The position numbers were made by a program, and so were the translations under genes. Positions 1 to 5,479 of a stretch of DNA of 5,518 nt are shown in pieces. Every line of letters starts with the position of its first letter. Position 1 is the stretch's first letter. Below the pieces are notes generated by a model. It searched no databases. It worked only from the letters and a program-made list of their open reading frames with translations, and was not told where the DNA came from. This DNA is from an uncultured Spirochaetia bacterium (lineage in GTDB: Bacteria; Spirochaetota; UBA6919), in NCBI GenBank assembly GCA_913053665.1, contig CAJXGR010000225.1, forward strand, positions 1 through 5,518, given 5' to 3'.

Positions 1-901
1 TGAATACAAGGGTTAGAACAGCAAGAAACAAGAAGGTGGCTAATGCTAGTTCTCTGTCCTGAGCCTTAATAGACGTAAACAGAAGCTGTCCCATCCCAGG
101 GATACCAAAGACTTGCTCAGTAACTAACGCCCCGCTGACTAGATGCGGCATAGACAAAGCCATAAGGGTGAGCAAGGGGATCATAGCGTTTTTGAGGGCG
201 TGTTTTAGGATCACCTTTTCTTCGTCCAGTCCTTTAGCCCGCGCCGTTCTGATATAGTCCAGTTTCAGGATTTCCAGCAGTCCGCCTCTCAGGTAGCGCA
301 CCCAGCTACCAATCCCATGTATTGATAGAATCAATATGGGTAGGATATAGTGTCTTGCTTGATCCATAAAAGAAGAGAGTCCTACCGTCTGAATACCGCT
401 GGCCGGGAAGATCTGCAGTTTTAGGGAAAAGATATAGATCGCCATCAATCCTGTCCAGAAAGTGGGAATAGAGATCCCTATAAATATAATGAAGTTGGTG
501 ATATAGTCAAATCGAGTGTACTGATAGACAGCCGCGAATATACCTATAGGTATAGCAATGACTAAGCTTAAAAGGAAGACGGGTATACTGAGCTTTAGAG
601 TTGTTAATATACGCTGGGGCAGTATTTCGGTGACTTTCAGCTGATATTGTTCGGATGTGCCAAAATCTCCTGTCAGGAAGCGGCTCATGAGGGATAAATA
701 TTGCTTATAATAGGGTTGATCAAGTCCTTTCTTCTTTTTATATTTAATGAGTTCACTTTCTTTGGGTAAATGGCCATACTCGATACGAAATTGGGTTTTT
801 ATATCTCCCGGCATGAGTTGAATTAACGTGAACATTACGATGGATAAAATAACTAAAACTATAAGACTTTGGACGATTCTATTCGCAAGATATTTCAGCA
901 T
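1..901 (-). CDS. Peptide/nickel-type ABC transporter permease, DppB/OppB family (3' end off window)
   Basis: Inner-membrane permease subunit of a binding-protein-dependent ABC importer for peptides or a related solute. Translating the minus strand from the ATG at 901 gives 300 residues without a stop; family members are usually about 305-340, so only the C-terminal end is missing. The start MLKYLANR, a first membrane helix at about residues 9-29 and LMPGD (29-33) are typical of the family. GLDQPYYKQY and TGDFGTS (to about 82) precede the main block of membrane helices. The EAA loop that docks the ATPase is at 215-242 (TARAKGLDEEK, then HALKNAMIP). The conserved GALVTEQVFGIPGMGQLL lies at 257-274. 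The reading frame has a stop shortly upstream of 901, so this start is the only reasonable one, although no clear Shine-Dalgarno site precedes it. The partner permease and ATPases would be expected beyond the left edge. Substrate cannot be assigned. Confidence 0.93.
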   Translation of the reverse strand, partial: MLKYLANRIVQSLIVLVILSIVMFTLIQLMPGDIKTQFRIEYGHLPKESELIKYKKKKGLDQPYYKQYLSLMSRFLTGDFGTSEQYQLKVTEILPQRILTTLKLSIPVFLLSLVIAIPIGIFAAVYQYTRFDYITNFIIFIGISIPTFWTGLMAIYIFSLKLQIFPASGIQTVGLSSFMDQARHYILPILILSIHGIGSWVRYLRGGLLEILKLDYIRTARAKGLDEEKVILKHALKNAMIPLLTLMALSMPHLVSGALVTEQVFGIPGMGQLLFTSIKAQDRELALATFLFLAVLTLVF

Positions 902-1082
902 TGTGGCAGTGAATTTACCATATTAGCTTTCATTTGACAAACGGATTATTATATATTTCATATTATTTAAGGAACCTTTAAAAAGGTGGGGAAAATCTTG
1001 GGGCTATATTCAATTTAGGAGCTCTCAATTCCGATTGTAAAGATAGTTTGCTATCTAAATCAAGAGAGAATTGGTTGGCCCT
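902..1082. promoter_or_regulatory. Divergent intergenic region between permease and vWA-like gene
   Basis: This spacer must carry the promoters for both divergent genes, but neither is convincing. On the minus strand, a TATAAT box reads at 953-948 without a good -35 box; alternatively TTGTCA (940-935) lies 17 bases from a weak TAAATT (917-912). On the plus strand, TTGACA (934-939) has no -10 box at normal spacing. Two inverted repeats are visible: ACCTTT/AAAGGT at 974-979 and 982-987, which resembles an operator more than an RNA hairpin because only two bases separate the arms, and AGATAG/CTATCT at 1041-1046 and 1051-1056 with a TTTG loop. CAATTC (1026-1031) and GAATTG (1068-1073) could form an outer stem around the second one. 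Confidence 0.4.
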
Positions 1083-3305
1083 ATGAAAGTTAATAAGTTA
1101 TTAGTATTGAGTTCTATTGTTCTGATCTCAGGTTTTATAATGAGTATCCAAACGACATTTGCAAAAGATGTCGTTGTTTTACCGATTAAATCCAAGGTTC
1201 GACATGGTAAAAGAGGTGTCCTGGAAAAAGGAATCACTCAAATCCTGATCAATCAGTTAGTCCTTTCAAACATTAAGACATTATCTCTCAAGGACTTTCA
1301 GGCCTTGGACAAGAACAGACTGGAAGCCATCAAAAGAGCCTCAGACTATATTGTATCTGGTGAATTGGAGAGATACAATGATTATTATAGTCTAACACTC
1401 ATATTAACTAATCGCGAAGGGAATCATCTATTTAGAAAAAAACATAGAATCAAGGTTCAGAATCTGCCTTTTTTTAAATTACTGCGTTCAAATGGGAAAA
1501 TACGCATCAAGCTTAACAACCCCCAGATTTTTTCATTGATTAATCCACTGGTAAAGGATTTAATCGGTTTCATACAAAACAGTCCATTAAAACAAGGTCA
1601 ACGAGATAAGCAAATAGAGATTATGTTTGTAATAGGCTCATCAGCCAGTCTGAAAGATGAAATACACTCCCTCAAAAAGAGTATAAGAGAAATTGTCAGG
1701 ACAATCCACTCGTTACGCCCCGATATAACGATCAGAATGGGTGTTATGGACTCTAGTCATATGTCCGGTGGTATATTGGATAAATCTAATGGGAATCACT
1801 CACACAGCTTTTTTACAGAAAACATACTGGCTGTTGAACAGTATTTAGATCGTCTGGCGAAAAGAAAAGGTGATGACAATACTAATATAATGGATGGCTT
1901 GCGTCATGCTCTTCGTGAAGGAGACTGGTCTATCTATAAAAAAGATCCAAAACTCCTGTTTTTACTGACAGATCGTTCAATTCCTAAAAATGTCGAGAGA
2001 AAAGCAACAGGTCAATTAATCATGATTCCGTTTCAAAAGACCTTTCGATACAGGAAATCTATCAGTCAAGATGGTATGTATCAACGTATCGTTTTGGAGG
2101 CCCCAGCAGAGATCGAAAAATCTCTCAGGGCCAAGCTGAATCTAATGGATAAAAGGCTGATCCATTCAAAAGCTCAGAACTATCTTTTAGACAGACTGGA
2201 TTATAAAAATCAAGAAGCTCTACTAAGAAAGATCGATGAACAATATCATGTTCCCTATATTATGACTGGCCGTGTGGAGAGGAAACGTGATATTTTCACA
2301 CTCACCTTAAATCTAAAGAGCCAGCGAACCCATAGAACAGTGTTAAGGATCCGGAAGCAGGCAGTCGGCTACGATGCTCTTCTATCAATGATTCATCCAA
2401 TCGGAAACGAAATAAGTGAGTTCATGGCCAGGAATAGAGTTTTAGGAAAGCCGGGAAACCCTGTGAACCTTCAATTTGAGGATATAATTAATCTGGCTAA
2501 GTCCAAATCGGTGAAGGTTTATACAATTGGCTGCAGCGGCATGGATCTACAGACTCAAAAAACATTCACCCGCGTCTCAGAACTGATGGGCGGGAGTTAT
2601 ACGAATCCATTGTATTATATCATGGCTTTTCTATCGCAAAACCAGAGAATGAACTTAATCTATCAAAACCAGAAGCTGTATCAGGTCAAAGAGTCCGACT
2701 TCATAAAGCATCGAGTGACCCTTCGGTCTGTGAAGAAAAGAAATCTAAGTCAAAGTCAGTCGATTCAAAGGGTCGAACAAGTCCTACAGTTTCTTTTAAC
2801 TGAAGGATACTCTATTCATACAGAGAATGGCATTGACTTTCAAAAGGTCAATATTAATCTTGCCAAGATCATTACAGGCATAACACAAGATAATATTAAG
2901 TCCCACCGTACATTTGATCGAGTGATATTTAAAAGTGGTGACTTTGATGTTCCAATCGAGTTTGGGAATCTGACCCAAAAAGAATATAATCGCATGAAAA
3001 GGTGGATGGCAAGACAAGATGAAGTTGTGATCGCCGTTAAAGTCCTTCCCAGCCTACTGTATCCTGTCTATTTCCAGGAGAACAATCGGCGGATACAAAA
3101 GATGCTATCTTTTAAACTTCATCCTCTGAAAATAAAGGTGTTTAAGCCGAAATATCGAAAGTTTGTCCCAAATTTCTTGATACAGTCCATCTTTAAAATA
3201 AATGATAATCCATTTTTCTATACAAGTCATGGAATGACTTCCGACAAGTATTGGTTTATCAAAGGGCGTATCAAGTCGATTACTTCAGGTAATGACAAGG
3301 GCTGA
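1083..3305 (+). CDS. Probable exported vWA-like protein with duplicated FlgO/CsgG/TolB-N-like module
   Basis: No specific function is recognised. From the ATG at 1083 the product is 740 residues. Residues 1-27 look like a Sec signal peptide (MKVNK, hydrophobic core, TTFA before KD), so it is probably periplasmic or exported; there is no lipobox. Residues about 29-166 form an alpha/beta module opening with DVVVLPI and containing DYIVSGELER. A vWA-like fold starts at about 177 (IEIMFVIGSSAS), has NTNIMDGL near 267 and LLFLLTDRS near 297. It is then interrupted by about 160 residues that resemble the N-terminal module (LIMIPF near 312, PYIMTGRVER near 391), and resumes at about 465-512 with VKVYTIGCSG and ELMGGSY. 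The remaining 230 residues are unassigned. The metal site is degenerate: GSSAS (185-189) replaces DxSxS, losing the Asp. An in-frame TTG at 1071 would add four residues, but the ATG gives the better signal peptide. The nearest purine-rich run, AGAGAG at 1063-1068, is poorly spaced for either start. The vWA assignment is firmer than that of the duplicated module. Confidence 0.85.
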   Translation: MKVNKLLVLSSIVLISGFIMSIQTTFAKDVVVLPIKSKVRHGKRGVLEKGITQILINQLVLSNIKTLSLKDFQALDKNRLEAIKRASDYIVSGELERYNDYYSLTLILTNREGNHLFRKKHRIKVQNLPFFKLLRSNGKIRIKLNNPQIFSLINPLVKDLIGFIQNSPLKQGQRDKQIEIMFVIGSSASLKDEIHSLKKSIREIVRTIHSLRPDITIRMGVMDSSHMSGGILDKSNGNHSHSFFTENILAVEQYLDRLAKRKGDDNTNIMDGLRHALREGDWSIYKKDPKLLFLLTDRSIPKNVERKATGQLIMIPFQKTFRYRKSISQDGMYQRIVLEAPAEIEKSLRAKLNLMDKRLIHSKAQNYLLDRLDYKNQEALLRKIDEQYHVPYIMTGRVERKRDIFTLTLNLKSQRTHRTVLRIRKQAVGYDALLSMIHPIGNEISEFMARNRVLGKPGNPVNLQFEDIINLAKSKSVKVYTIGCSGMDLQTQKTFTRVSELMGGSYTNPLYYIMAFLSQNQRMNLIYQNQKLYQVKESDFIKHRVTLRSVKKRNLSQSQSIQRVEQVLQFLLTEGYSIHTENGIDFQKVNINLAKIITGITQDNIKSHRTFDRVIFKSGDFDVPIEFGNLTQKEYNRMKRWMARQDEVVIAVKVLPSLLYPVYFQENNRRIQKMLSFKLHPLKIKVFKPKYRKFVPNFLIQSIFKINDNPFFYTSHGMTSDKYWFIKGRIKSITSGNDKG
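2013..2429 (+). other. Second copy of N-terminal module, inserted within the vWA-like domain
   Basis: Codes for residues about 311-449 of the vWA-like protein. It lies between the strand ending LLTD and the helix/strand DIINLAKSKSVKVYTIGCSG, segments that are close together in ordinary vWA domains. Its order of elements matches residues 29-166 (bases 1167-1580): a start strand (LIMIPF against VVVLPI), a helical stretch, a beta hairpin (PYIMTGRVER then FTLTLNL, against DYIVSGELER then YSLTLIL) and a closing helix (IHPIGNEISEFM against INPLVKDLIGFI). Identity is low, so the duplication is either old or the copies diverged fast. The boundaries are estimates by eye. Confidence 0.6.
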
Positions 3306-3353
3306 TCCCACCAAACACTCTCTCAAACAATGATTTTTAGTGCATATGTATTA

Positions 3354-3382
3354 TTGACAGACTGGAATTTGTGGTCTATATT
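3354..3382 (+). promoter_or_regulatory. Sigma-70-type promoter for ino1
   Basis: The -35 box is a perfect TTGACA at 3354-3359 and the -10 box is TATATT (five of six consensus bases) at 3377-3382, with the ideal 17-base spacer. It is by far the best promoter match in the window. Transcription would start near 3388-3390, leaving a leader of about 150 bases before ino1. Being downstream of the vWA-like gene's stop, it makes ino1 a separate transcription unit. Confidence 0.72.
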
Positions 3383-3389
3383 ATAAAAT

Positions 3390-3413
3390 GTCTTGGAAGT
3401 TATTTTCCAAGAC
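3390..3413 (+). promoter_or_regulatory. Perfect 9-bp inverted repeat at the ino1 transcription start
   Basis: GTCTTGGAA (3390-3398) and TTCCAAGAC (3405-3413) are exact reverse complements around a 6-base spacer. The left arm begins at the predicted +1 of the ino1 promoter. It could be an operator, or a 5' hairpin on the ino1 mRNA. It might instead end transcription of the upstream vWA-like gene, but only three T residues follow on the plus strand. The inverted repeat is directly visible; its role is inference. Confidence 0.6.
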
Positions 3414-3417
3414 TTTG

Positions 3418-3457
3418 CTACAAGAAATATCCAACGAGTTCTAAAAATAACTTGTAG
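3418..3457 (+). promoter_or_regulatory. Second stem in the ino1 leader
   Basis: CTACAAG (3418-3424) pairs exactly with CTTGTAG (3451-3457), seven base pairs closing a 26-base loop, and a G-U pair (3417 with 3458) can extend it. It follows the first hairpin after four bases, so the leader could fold into two adjacent stems. No known riboswitch class is recognised. A 7-bp match over this distance could be chance. Confidence 0.35.
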
Positions 3458-3479
3458 TTTATAAATATTGTGTTATGTT
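3452..3479 (+). promoter_or_regulatory. Weak alternative ino1 promoter with extended -10
   Basis: TTGTAG (3452-3457) is followed after 16 bases by TATGTT (3474-3479), with TG placed as an extended -10 (3471-3472). It would give a much shorter leader of about 55 bases. Both boxes are imperfect and the region is AT-rich, so this is a secondary candidate to the promoter at 3354-3382. Confidence 0.22.
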
Positions 3480-3496
3480 ATTGATATTCTTACCAT

Positions 3497-3520
3497 AAAC
3501 GAATGGATAACAAACGAATG
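3497..3520 (+). repeat. Direct repeat AAACGAATG upstream of ino1
   Basis: AAACGAATG occurs at 3497-3505 and again at 3512-3520, an exact 9-base direct repeat with a 15-base period, ending eight bases before the ribosome binding site. Paired sites with such spacing can bind a dimeric regulator, but the spacing is not a simple helical multiple and nothing else supports a function. Confidence 0.4.
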
Positions 3521-3527
3521 CTCAAAC

Positions 3528-3535
3528 TAAGGAGG
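3528..3535 (+). promoter_or_regulatory. Strong Shine-Dalgarno site for ino1
   Basis: TAAGGAGG at 3528-3535 is a full-length match to the 16S rRNA anti-Shine-Dalgarno sequence, placed five bases before the ATG at 3541. It fixes the ino1 start and implies efficient initiation unless the leader masks it; no complementary CCTCC is seen in the leader. Confidence 0.88.
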
Positions 3536-3540
3536 CGAAA

Positions 3541-4683
3541 ATGAATAAAATCAAAGTAGGACTGTTGGGAATAGGAAATTGCGCTTCATCTCTTGTTCAG
3601 GGGACACACTACTATAAAGACCCTAAAGCTCAGGTCCCAGGACTTATCACTAATAATTTCGGCGGATATTATGCCGGGGATATAGAGTTTGTATCAGCTT
3701 TTGACATTGATAAAAGAAAGGTAGGGAAAGATTTGAGTGAAGCAATCTTCCAAAAACCGAATTGTACAACTATTTTTCATGAAGACATACCTAAACTAGA
3801 TTGTACTGTTCAGATGGGTTATATATTAGACGGATTGGCGGATCATCTTCCGAAATACCATGAGGATCAACGGTTTGACCCTTTAGATGACATTTATAAT
3901 TCTTATAGTGAAGCCAAAAGTGATGTTGTAAGGATCTTAAAGGAGAGTGGCACTGAAATCCTTGTGAATTACCTTCCAGTAGGGAGTGAAAAGGCCGCGA
4001 GATTTTATGCCGAGTGTTGTTTAGAGGCTCATGTCGCTCTGGTTAATGCGATGCCAGTTTTTCTTTCGCAGATATATGGGGATCGCTTTAAGGAAGCAGG
4101 TCTCCCAATAGTGGGAGATGATATTAAATCACAAGTGGGTGCCACTATTGTTCACCGTGTCTTAACCAAGTTATTTGAGGATCGTGGTGAGAAGATTAAG
4201 AAAACCTACCAAATAAATGTGGGTGGAAACATGGATTTCTTGAATATGGTGGATCGTTCTCGCCTTGAAAGCAAGAAGATCAGTAAGACAAAGGCTGTAA
4301 CCAGTCAGATAGAATCGGGTATCGATAAAGATGACATTTATGTTGGGCCAAGTGATTATATCCCATGGCTTAACGATAATAAGGTGTGTTTCATCCGAAT
4401 TGAAGCGGAGCAATACGGGGGGGTTCCAATGGATATGGAATTACGTCTCTCTGTAGAAGACTCACCCAATTCAGCAGGGGTTATTACTGATGCTATTCGA
4501 GCGGCAAAGGTTGCTTTGGATAGGAAATTAGCTGGTCCAATCATTGAAGCGAGCGCTTATCTGTTTAAATCACCTGTTCGTCAGTTTGATGATGCAACAG
4601 CCCGCGATATGCTTAAAGATTTTGCTAAACCCACTCAAAACGCTTATAACAGTGTGCCATCCGTAGAAACTAAAACCCAATAA
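3541..4683 (+). CDS. ino1: myo-Inositol-1-phosphate synthase, prokaryotic short type
   Basis: Converts glucose 6-phosphate to 1L-myo-inositol 1-phosphate using tightly bound NAD, the first step of inositol synthesis, in the cytoplasm. The 380 residues match the short prokaryotic form rather than the longer eukaryotic enzyme. The NAD-binding Rossmann loop is at 6-21 (VGLLGIGNCASSLVQG). Family motifs follow in order: NYLPVGSE (143-150), VGDDIKSQVGAT (191-202), NVGGNMDFLNM (226-236), LESKKISKTKAVTS (242-255), GPSDY (269-273), DSPNSAGVITDAIRAAK (307-323) and SAYLFKSP (338-345). By motif, Lys245, Lys249 and Lys343 correspond to catalytic lysines known from the yeast enzyme; this is matched from memory, not by computed alignment. 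The gene has its own promoter, a structured leader and a strong ribosome binding site, and ends before a stem-loop. No inositol phosphatase, CDP-inositol or phosphatidylinositol gene is adjacent, so the fate of the product is unknown. The last 20 residues are a low-conservation tail. Confidence 0.96.
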   Translation: MNKIKVGLLGIGNCASSLVQGTHYYKDPKAQVPGLITNNFGGYYAGDIEFVSAFDIDKRKVGKDLSEAIFQKPNCTTIFHEDIPKLDCTVQMGYILDGLADHLPKYHEDQRFDPLDDIYNSYSEAKSDVVRILKESGTEILVNYLPVGSEKAARFYAECCLEAHVALVNAMPVFLSQIYGDRFKEAGLPIVGDDIKSQVGATIVHRVLTKLFEDRGEKIKKTYQINVGGNMDFLNMVDRSRLESKKISKTKAVTSQIESGIDKDDIYVGPSDYIPWLNDNKVCFIRIEAEQYGGVPMDMELRLSVEDSPNSAGVITDAIRAAKVALDRKLAGPIIEASAYLFKSPVRQFDDATARDMLKDFAKPTQNAYNSVPSVETKTQ

Positions 4684-4690
4684 ATATAAG

Positions 4691-4721
4691 GCGAGCAGAA
4701 GAGTTGATCTCTTCTGCTTGC
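4691..4721. terminator. Stem-loop between convergent genes, probable bidirectional terminator
   Basis: GCGAGCAGAAGAG (4691-4703) pairs with CTCTTCTGCTTGC (4709-4721) around a TTGAT loop: 13 pairs, one of them G-U. It lies 7 bases after the ino1 stop and 9 bases after the end of the minus-strand gene, so it can serve both. The following T tracts are short on each strand (AATTTAAT on plus, CTTATATTTATT on minus), so termination may be incomplete or aided by Rho. Confidence 0.78.
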
Positions 4722-4730
4722 AATTTAATC

Positions 4731-5240
4731 CTAGTCATCCGATTCAATGGATGGCTTATCCTTGATTTCATTGAGTATCAGATACTCTTTGAGTTTGTTC
4801 TTGGACTCTTTGGAGATTGCCTTTTCTTCCATGGCTTCTTTTAGAGTACTTTTATTAGCACTCAGAATCTTTTTGTCTAATTCCAGCTTGGACGTTTTGA
4901 CTTCTTCCGGTTCATTGAGTGAAGAAATCCTGGCATTCTCATGAATCTTTTTTGAGACTGTTTCATTGGTTGCAAAAACCATTTGTGAGACTTCATTGAG
5001 GACCTGCTCAGCGGCAAAGAATTTCCCGCTATTGATATAGGCCTCAGCCAGAGCGATTTTAGTGCTGGTTTTGAAAGAAGTAGCCACACTGCTCGTCTTA
5101 CTCTCTACAAAATGTTGCTTTGCCTGGGTTAAACCCCTACGTAATGTGTTTTTCTTTAAGATGTTTTTCCTTTTATCCAGCCTAAAGAAACTTTCGTTGG
5201 TTCGCCTAATAGGAGACAAACCTAAATTTGATACATCCAT
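4731..5240 (-). CDS. Hypothetical charged helical protein
   Basis: No family is recognised. From the ATG at 5240 the product is 169 residues, starting MDVSNLGLSPIRRTNESFF, with no signal peptide or membrane segment, so it is probably cytoplasmic. Residues about 62-86 (ALAEAYINSGKFFAAEQVL and on) have the small-residue spacing of one tetratricopeptide-like helical hairpin, but no second repeat is evident. The C-terminal 70 residues are rich in Lys, Glu and Ser and likely helical, ending in an acidic ESDD tail. GGGAG lies 7 bases before this ATG, the main reason for choosing it. The frame stays open to a GTG at 5390, giving 219 residues; that start lies inside the arm of the repeat element at 5386-5518 and lacks a ribosome binding site. 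It runs convergent to ino1 and shares its terminator. The frame is open and uninterrupted, but the protein's reality rests on length and the ribosome binding site. Confidence 0.72.
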   Translation of the reverse strand: MDVSNLGLSPIRRTNESFFRLDKRKNILKKNTLRRGLTQAKQHFVESKTSSVATSFKTSTKIALAEAYINSGKFFAAEQVLNEVSQMVFATNETVSKKIHENARISSLNEPEEVKTSKLELDKKILSANKSTLKEAMEEKAISKESKNKLKEYLILNEIKDKPSIESDD

Positions 5241-5247
5241 GTTCAAA

Positions 5248-5252
5248 CTCCC
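5248..5252 (-). promoter_or_regulatory. Shine-Dalgarno site deciding the start at 5240
   Basis: On the minus strand GGGAG is followed by seven bases and the ATG at 5240. The rival GTG start at 5390 is preceded by TTTCTCAGTGTCTCC, which contains no purine-rich site. This favours the 169-residue product over the 219-residue one. Confidence 0.6.
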
Positions 5253-5402
5253 ATAATTTGATGATATTTTTGATCCTTTGATGGGATTATCGTCTTTCAA
5301 CTGTTGGGACTTTAGGGCTGGGGAAATATTTATGAAAGTGGGTTCGGGGAATGGACTTAAATAACGTGAGTTTGATTTATAAGATGCCACGGAGACACTG
5401 AG

Positions 5403-5435
5403 AAATTAATGGGAAAGAGTTTATTAATTTCCCAT
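5403..5435. repeat. Two mutually exclusive 8-bp hairpins inside the repeat element
   Basis: AAATTAAT (5403-5410) is the exact complement of ATTAATTT (5423-5430), while ATGGGAAA (5409-5416) is the exact complement of TTTCCCAT (5428-5435). The two stems share bases at 5409-5410 and 5428-5430, so only one can form fully at a time. The second contains GGG/CCC pairs and should be the more stable. Confidence 0.5.
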
Positions 5436-5463
5436 GAAGCACATAAGATTCACAAAAAAATAC

Positions 5464-5479
5464 AAGATATTATTATCTT
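5464..5479. repeat. Short AT-rich hairpin inside the repeat element
   Basis: AAGATA (5464-5469) pairs exactly with TATCTT (5474-5479) around a TTAT loop, just after a run of seven A residues (5454-5460). It is weak because five of its six pairs are A-T. It is listed as part of the internal structure of the element rather than as a separate functional site. Confidence 0.35.

Noticed and set aside
934..962. TTGACA at 934-939 as the -35 box of the vWA-like gene promoter
   Set aside because: No acceptable -10 box lies 16-18 bases downstream; the nearest TATTAT is 21 bases away.
1071..1082. TTG start four codons upstream for the vWA-like protein
   Set aside because: ATG is preferred over TTG, AGAGAG would lie only two bases away from the TTG, and MKVNK is a better signal-peptide start.
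1055..1237. Open frame of 60 codons on the minus strand over the start of the vWA-like gene
   Set aside because: It overlaps a long, signal-peptide-bearing coding frame on the other strand, its translation resembles no family, and it has no convincing start context.
2796..3017. Minus-strand open frame within the vWA-like gene
   Set aside because: It is an antisense shadow of the plus-strand coding frame with no recognisable product.
3390..3413. Hairpin read as the intrinsic terminator of the vWA-like gene
   Set aside because: Only three T residues follow on the plus strand, and the left arm coincides with the predicted ino1 transcription start. It is kept as a regulatory inverted repeat, though a terminator role is not excluded.
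4171..4544. Two overlapping minus-strand frames inside ino1
   Set aside because: They lie opposite highly conserved synthase motifs (DSPNSAG, ESKKISK), so the plus frame is the real one.
4747..5256. Plus-strand frames of about 65 codons and a second minus-strand frame over the hypothetical gene
   Set aside because: They are alternative readings of the longer minus-strand frame, which has the ribosome binding site and runs up to a terminator.
5258..5285. TTGAT repeated three times, considered as a tandem repeat or CRISPR-like array
   Set aside because: The units are five to seven bases with irregular spacing in AT-rich DNA; there is no spacer-repeat pattern.
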